NCBI GenBank assembly: GCA_964345225.1
Contig: CAYFQB010000003.1
Span: 25,736-89,735, forward strand
From: CAYFQB01 sp964345225
GTDB lineage: Bacteria > Nitrospirota > Thermodesulfovibrionia > Thermodesulfovibrionales > UBA6898
Direction of reading: 5' to 3'
Length of the DNA: 64,000 nucleotides
Part shown: positions 59,734-64,000 of the stretch, one piece after another
Layout of the letters: each line of letters begins with the position of its first letter
Numbering within the stretch: the first letter of the stretch is position 1
Made by a program: the position numbers and the translations under genes
The notes under the pieces: model-generated
Told to the model about the DNA's origin: nothing
The model's input: only the letters and a program-made list of their open reading frames with translations
The model's database searches: none

Positions 59734-60825
59734 ATGAAATGGTTCTTAAAGATTATTAAATGGGCAGTGTATATTTCCATAGGACTTGTATCACTTGTTC
59801 TTATCAGCTTACTCATGTACAAGATGATCCTGAGAAGTTCGACCAAAATTGAAACCCCACGCGGCATAAGTTCACTGGAGGAGATCACACTGGGCGGTTT
59901 AAAACAATGGATATTCATCAGGGGTACAGATCAAAACAATCCGGTTTTACTCTTTCTGCATGGCGGCCCAGGCGCACCGGCACCGGGCATGCCAAGTTCG
60001 CGCAATCAGGATGCTGAATTAATTAAACATTTTACAGTAGTCCATTGGGACCAGCGAGGAGCCGGTAAATCATATGATCGTGACATCCCTGTGCATTCAA
60101 TGACTATAGACAGATTTGTTGAAGACTGTAATGAGTTAATCGAATATATACGAAAGAGACTTAACGCTCAAAAGGTCTTTTTGATCGCGCACTCATCGGG
60201 ATCGGTGACCGGGATAAAGACCACGCATAAATATCCTGAAAAAATACATGCTTATGTAGGAGTCGGGCAAATTATAAACCACCATGAACAGCTCAAGATA
60301 TCGCATAATTTTATCGTGGAAGAAGCAGAAAGATCCGGGGATGTGAAAATTCAAAATGTAATAAGGGAAATCGGGCCGCCGCCTTATGACACTCCAGAAA
60401 GGTTATTCAAAATGCAGAACTATGTTTTTCAATTTGGAGGAGTGATCCATAATGACAGTATCAGGCAAATAGGAGGGCTTCTCCTAAGCTTTTTTACTTC
60501 ACCTGAATATTCATTCTCAGAAGGGTTTGAAAATTTAATGATGAAAGGACTGGATTTTTCTACAAAAGCAATGTGGGATGAAATTAATAATATCGATATT
60601 ACAAAGGAGATCCGATCTCTCAAGGTCCCCGTATATTTCTTTGAAGGCAGGTACGATATGGCCACTCCTACTGTTCTTGTTGAGAATTTTTTTGAAAGCT
60701 TAGACGCTGAAAAAGGGAAAAAACTTATCATTTTTGAAAACTCAGCGCACATCCCGATGATAGAAGAAAAAGAGAAATACGAAGATCTGTTAATAAACGT
60801 TGTCTTAAGAGAAAGTAAGATATGA
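59734..60825 (+). CDS. Membrane-anchored alpha/beta hydrolase, prolyl-iminopeptidase-like
   Basis: A 363-residue enzyme with an N-terminal transmembrane helix (~9-32), so it is probably anchored and exposed to the periplasm. The alpha/beta-hydrolase features are FLHGGPGAPAPGM (oxyanion region), VVHWDQRGAGKSYD, the nucleophile Ser in IAHSSGSVTG, Asp in FEGRYDMATPTV and the catalytic His in ENSAHIPMIEE. HGGPG and WDQRGAGKS are typical of prolyl iminopeptidases and related amidases. The exact substrate is unknown. An aaaagggaaatga RBS precedes the ATG. Confidence 0.88.
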   Translation: MKWFLKIIKWAVYISIGLVSLVLISLLMYKMILRSSTKIETPRGISSLEEITLGGLKQWIFIRGTDQNNPVLLFLHGGPGAPAPGMPSSRNQDAELIKHFTVVHWDQRGAGKSYDRDIPVHSMTIDRFVEDCNELIEYIRKRLNAQKVFLIAHSSGSVTGIKTTHKYPEKIHAYVGVGQIINHHEQLKISHNFIVEEAERSGDVKIQNVIREIGPPPYDTPERLFKMQNYVFQFGGVIHNDSIRQIGGLLLSFFTSPEYSFSEGFENLMMKGLDFSTKAMWDEINNIDITKEIRSLKVPVYFFEGRYDMATPTVLVENFFESLDAEKGKKLIIFENSAHIPMIEEKEKYEDLLINVVLRESKI

Positions 60826-60852
60826 AGTCATCATAGTGGGGACATAGTCACC

Positions 60853-61164
60853 TTGGGATGGAATTTGAAGGCAGATGAACTGGGAAAGGTAAGGATCCTG
60901 AACCTGATCTTCAAACCGGCCGGGATGATAATGGAGAGCTGGCTGCGACACTGGATACTCGACCCGGACAGAACGCTGAAAGGCGCAGGCATTGAACCCG
61001 GTCAGACCATCCTCGAAGTGGGCAGCGGAACCGGGTTCTTCACCATACCGGCGGCAAAGATGATCGGCGGCACAGGCAGTCTGACAGCGATTGAGCCGCT
61101 TTCGAATTATGCGAAACGCATAGGAGAAAAGGTACAGGAAGCCGGTTTAAAAAACATCCATTAA
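60853..61164 (+). pseudogene. Truncated class I methyltransferase
   Basis: A 103-residue fragment with a TTG start. It has a recognisable methyltransferase N-terminus: GQTILEVGSGTGFFTIPAAKMIG (motif I) and LTAIEPLSNYAKRIGEKV (post-I). Then the frame ends in KNIH-stop, where a full enzyme would continue for ~100 residues with motifs II and III. The 5' end follows a GGGGACATAGTCACC element of the repeat type, so both ends may be rearranged. Probably non-functional. Confidence 0.65.
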
Positions 61165-61229
61165 GTTAGAAATAATATTCTTTAGATATTTTATAGAACG
61201 TGATAAATTTATAATTGAGAGTTCCTTCC

Positions 61230-62438
61230 ATGAGAAAATTCATGAATTTAATATATCTATATCTAAAAAATGAGAAGGCGGTTACCATAAAAAAAATATT
61301 TATTATTCTGGTGCTGATCAATATAGTTCATGTAGCAGTGGCGTGTTCTCAGAAAGTGGGGAAATCACCACAAACTGTTAAAGATGTTTTCATGCCAGAG
61401 GGTGACGGGGTAGAAGTGAATGCCTGGATAGACAATCTAGAGATTCCGTGGTCGCTTATATTTCTTAATGACGGCAGGGCCTTAGTGAGCGAGAGGCAGG
61501 GCAGAATAAGACTTATTATAAATGGGAAACTTCAGGAACGGCCATATGCAGTTATTAATGTGGCACATATTGGAGAGGGAGGGCTCATGGGACTTACACA
61601 ACACCCTGACTTCCCGGTTAAACCTTTTATCTATGCAATGCATACCTATAGAAAGGGCGGTGAGCTCTTCAATAGGGTAATCAGAATAAAGGATAAAGAT
61701 CAAACCGGAGTGCTCGATACGGTGATTATTGATGACATTCCTGGAGCCAGTTTCCATAATGGGGGCAGGATCGCGTTTGGTCCTGATGGACTGCTTTATA
61801 TAACGACAGGAGAGATTTTTAATGCTGAACAGGCGCAGGACTTGAAGTCTCTTGGAGGTAAGATATTGAGGATCACCCCTGATGGTATGATACCTGTTGA
61901 TAATCCGTTTAAGGGATCTCCGGTATACTCCTATGGCCATAGAAATCCGCAGGGAATCGCATGGCATCCTGAGTCGGTTGAACTTTTTTCATCCGAGCAC
62001 GGACCTTCAGGAGAATTTGGCCATTTTGCACATGATGAAATAAACATTATCAGGAAAGGTGGAAATTACGGCTGGCCAAGTGCGATTGGAGCCCCTGGTA
62101 TTAATAAGTTTGTTGAACCGCTTATTGTGTGGAAAAAAACAACACCCCCCTCGGGCATTACTTTTTATAGAGGCAATTTACTGAAATACCTGAAGAACAA
62201 TCTCTTTGTTGCTACTTTGAGGAGCGAGGCACTTATACGGATAATTCTTGATAGGAATAATCGGGTAAAAAAGATTGAGCGTTGGTTTGCAACTGATTAT
62301 GACAATGGTAAATACGGAAGAATTCGTGATGTCGTTGAAGGGCCTGATGGTGCACTGTATTTTCTGACTAATAACACCGACGGCAGGGGCTCCCCCGCAC
62401 CAGGTGATGACAAAATATATAAGATTACTCCTAGGTAA
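61230..62438 (+). CDS. PQQ-dependent aldose/soluble glucose dehydrogenase-like lipoprotein
   Basis: A ~400-residue beta-propeller protein of the YliI/sorbosone dehydrogenase family, which oxidises aldose sugars with PQQ. The motifs are WSLIFLNDGRALVSERQGRI, GEGGLMGLTQHPDF, FHNGGRIAFGPDGLLYITTGE, GHRNPQGIAWHP, SEHGPSG and INIIRKGGNYGWP. The N-terminal hydrophobic stretch (KIFIILVLINIVHVAVAC) ends in a lipobox-like VAVAC. Several starts are possible; 61230 is the first ATG, while the frame begins at a TTG at 61215. No PQQ biosynthesis genes are in the window. Confidence 0.86.
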   Translation: MRKFMNLIYLYLKNEKAVTIKKIFIILVLINIVHVAVACSQKVGKSPQTVKDVFMPEGDGVEVNAWIDNLEIPWSLIFLNDGRALVSERQGRIRLIINGKLQERPYAVINVAHIGEGGLMGLTQHPDFPVKPFIYAMHTYRKGGELFNRVIRIKDKDQTGVLDTVIIDDIPGASFHNGGRIAFGPDGLLYITTGEIFNAEQAQDLKSLGGKILRITPDGMIPVDNPFKGSPVYSYGHRNPQGIAWHPESVELFSSEHGPSGEFGHFAHDEINIIRKGGNYGWPSAIGAPGINKFVEPLIVWKKTTPPSGITFYRGNLLKYLKNNLFVATLRSEALIRIILDRNNRVKKIERWFATDYDNGKYGRIRDVVEGPDGALYFLTNNTDGRGSPAPGDDKIYKITPR

Positions 62439-62683
62439 AAAGTAGAGGCAGGTTTTATTATTGATAATTAAGGCAAACATAGCATGACCCTGATTATCCA
62501 AACTTCCTTGCTTAGAATCTCAATATTTAAGTCTGACGCCACCCCCACCCGCTAAGTTTTAAGTGGCACAATTTTTGGGGAACAGTTCCCCAACGTCCCC
62601 TATTCCCATGATATTGCATTATGTTTACAGTAGCGGTAGTATTTAATTAGATAGTGAATTTACCTCAAAAAGGGGGGGTAAGA

Positions 62684-63334
62684 ATGGTTTTAGACCTTGT
62701 TAAAGAGCAGGAAGCAACACTGACAAGACCCGCAAGAAAATACGGAATCCTTGCAAAGATGTTTTTCTGGGGGATGGATACTTTTTACGGCAGAAAATTG
62801 TCTTGGGGGAAAGTACGGCTACTGGAAATACTTGCCAGGATACCATATCAGGCTTGGGAGATAAGGCAGTACCATAAATTGAACCATTGGTTCTCAGATA
62901 ACGTATCTATAGAGGAAGCAGAAGGCATAATCAGGTGGGGACGCGAGGCACAGGATAATGAATTCTGGCATTTACAAATGGCTAACGAAAAAATAAGGCA
63001 GGATAATATAAAACTCAATTGGTTCAAGGACATTTTTGCCTCTTATATTGCAGCTTTTCAATATAGTGTATTCAGCCGTATCCTTGCCTATGTTAATATA
63101 GAAGCTGCGTTCAAATTGAATGCTGATTTTGAAGATCATGCAGAGCACGAATATATGAAATTTGCAAAAGAGCACCCTGAACTGGACAATCAGCCAGTAG
63201 ATGCCTCACTTGTAAGTAATTATGGTGATTTAAAAACATGGGGCGATGTTGTGCGGAGAATGGGATTGGATGAACGTAAACATATGAACGAAAGTCTGAT
63301 TAGATGCGGACTTAAATCAGAAGTTGTATCATAA
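62684..63334 (+). CDS. Alternative-oxidase-like diiron protein
   Basis: A 216-residue diiron carboxylate protein that appears related to the alternative oxidase family, which oxidises quinol with O2 without pumping protons. The four helical iron-ligand motifs can be read as LLEILARIPY (E), EAQDNEFWHLQMANE (E and H), DFEDHAEHEYMKF (E and E/H) and GLDERKHMNES (E-x-x-H). These correspond to LET, NERMHL, LEEEA and RADEAHH in classic AOX, but sequence identity is low. The start at 62684 is chosen because GGGGGGGTAAG lies close upstream; a GTG ten codons earlier is in frame. If a functional oxidase, it would detoxify oxygen. Confidence 0.6.
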   Translation: MVLDLVKEQEATLTRPARKYGILAKMFFWGMDTFYGRKLSWGKVRLLEILARIPYQAWEIRQYHKLNHWFSDNVSIEEAEGIIRWGREAQDNEFWHLQMANEKIRQDNIKLNWFKDIFASYIAAFQYSVFSRILAYVNIEAAFKLNADFEDHAEHEYMKFAKEHPELDNQPVDASLVSNYGDLKTWGDVVRRMGLDERKHMNESLIRCGLKSEVVS

Positions 63335-63739
63335 GAAAGTATGCAATAATATGCCGCCATATTTGCACTACGTCAGGTTTTAGGTATCATAGTATCTTGT
63401 GATTTACTAATTCTGAATTCTGTATTCTGAACTATGCATTCAATGCGCCTCACTTGCACCTCCGGGGTGCAGGTTTTAGGGTATCTAAAATCTCAATATT
63501 TAAGTTTACCCGTCGTGTAGTGCCCGCCTATGGCGAGGCCTGCCTGTCGGAACATCGTATAGATCCCGACACTTAGGGGCCAGTTTGTTTGGCATGGTGG
63601 CGGGTTTACCCGTCGTGTAGTTTGGCGGGTCTGACCCCTGCATTCCCCCGTTCAAACCTGCTTCATTCAACACTCGCGATAATCTTAAGGAGTCCCTTAT
63701 TACATTCTATAAACTTCAAGTTAGGAAATATTAATGAAC
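63335..63739. other. Repeat-rich intergenic region
   Basis: Contains a palindrome copy (63452-63474), two copies of GTTTACCCGTCGTGTAGT (~63505 and ~63604) and TCTGACCCC-type elements. No credible gene. Confidence 0.6.
63452..63474. repeat. Dispersed palindrome, copy 6
   Basis: Arms ACTTGCACC and GGTGCAGGT with one mismatch, in the context GCGCCTC...TTTTAGGGTAT. Confidence 0.9.
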
Positions 63740-64000
63740 TTACAAGGCCGTTAGAATCATCACCATCTGGCGACCTTCCATCTTCGGCTGGGATTCCACT
63801 TTTGCGATATCCTCCAGTTCCAACGCCAACCTGTTTAGAACCTTAGCTCCCAGTTCCTGGCGATTAAATTCTCGCCCTCTAAAACGGATTGTCACTTTAA
63901 CCTTGCCCCCATGAGCGATAAACTTCCGCACATTACGCTTCTTGAACTCGTAATCATGGGTATCTATAAACGGGCGCATCCTGATTTCTTTAAGGATTAG
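63740..64000 (-). CDS. infC: Translation initiation factor IF-3, C-terminal part (5' end outside window)
   Basis: The last 87 residues of IF-3, which binds the 30S subunit and checks start-codon selection. The C-terminal domain is clear: KEIRMRPFIDTHDYEFKKRNV, KVKVTIRFRGREFNRQELG and the final EGRQMVMILTA. The frame is open to the window end, so the N-terminal domain and start lie beyond 64000. infC usually precedes rpmI and rplT, but here the next gene downstream is unrelated and on the other strand. Confidence 0.95.
   Translation of the reverse strand, partial: LILKEIRMRPFIDTHDYEFKKRNVRKFIAHGGKVKVTIRFRGREFNRQELGAKVLNRLALELEDIAKVESQPKMEGRQMVMILTAL

Noticed and set aside
63589..63846. 85-codon frame overlapping infC
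   Set aside because: Antisense to the clear IF-3 C-terminus and made of repeat sequence in its first part.

Overview
Organism. The window is a moderately AT-rich bacterial chromosome segment. It combines a split proton-translocating transhydrogenase, a Pga-type exopolysaccharide operon, several Cys/His-rich metal-handling proteins, a selenoprotein, and dispersed palindromic repeats in most intergenic gaps. This gene mix suggests an uncultured anaerobic or microaerophilic Gram-negative bacterium, for example a Nitrospirota- or Desulfobacterota-like lineage. That placement is inference: no rRNA or other decisive marker is present. Outer-membrane proteins (PgaA barrel, OmpA-like domains, lipoproteins) support a diderm envelope.

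Layout. 1-4.9 kb: pgaABCD operon for poly-beta-1,6-N-acetylglucosamine. 5-8.1 kb: hisB, a GMP/IMP nucleotidase-like HAD protein and an alpha-glucan phosphorylase. 8.2-12.4 kb (minus): zinc-ribbon membrane protein, inositol-monophosphatase family enzyme, large TPR/coiled-coil membrane protein. 12.9-16.1 kb (minus): pntAA-pntAB-pntB followed by a thioredoxin-fold protein. 16.4-18.6 kb (minus): a cluster with a UGA-interrupted PrdB/GrdB-like selenoprotein, a small His-rich CCH-tailed membrane protein, a 20-residue Cys-rich micropeptide, a DUF6488-like protein and a four-helix membrane protein. 18.8-31 kb: envelope and stress genes (ZraP-like, PilZ, L,D-transpeptidase, metallophosphoesterase, Nramp-like transporter, Hsp20, NlpC/P60) separated by repeats. 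31-36.7 kb: a VWA-OmpA protein and a large secreted PKD/beta-helix protein. 37-41.7 kb: an orphan NuoEFG/HoxEFU-like diaphorase module with a divergent LuxR-type regulator. 42.5-45.3 kb: a hybrid PAS histidine kinase. 45.4 kb: remnant of a REP-associated transposase. 45.6-57.2 kb (minus): a metal/redox island with three YHS-domain fusions (HD-GYP, copper ATPase, thioredoxin-reductase-like), a SHOCT protein, corrinoid adenosyltransferase, FAD oxidoreductase with Cys-rich tail, methyltransferases, histidine kinase, Met-rich periplasmic protein, a second copy of the Cys-rich micropeptide and a decayed third copy. 58.2-64 kb: MFS transporter, alpha/beta hydrolase, truncated methyltransferase, aldose-dehydrogenase-like lipoprotein, an alternative-oxidase-like diiron protein and the end of infC.

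Most notable. (1) A family of 20-residue peptides ending in ALTCKCHSSC, present in two intact copies in separate metal-related clusters and one decayed copy, none long enough for ordinary gene callers. Each intact copy sits just downstream of the same His-rich CCH-tailed sequence, intact in one cluster and a remnant in the other. (2) A probable selenoprotein with a UGA codon in a U-x-x-C motif and a small SECIS-like hairpin at the right distance. (3) Several dispersed repeat families, one next to the 5' remnant of its likely transposase.
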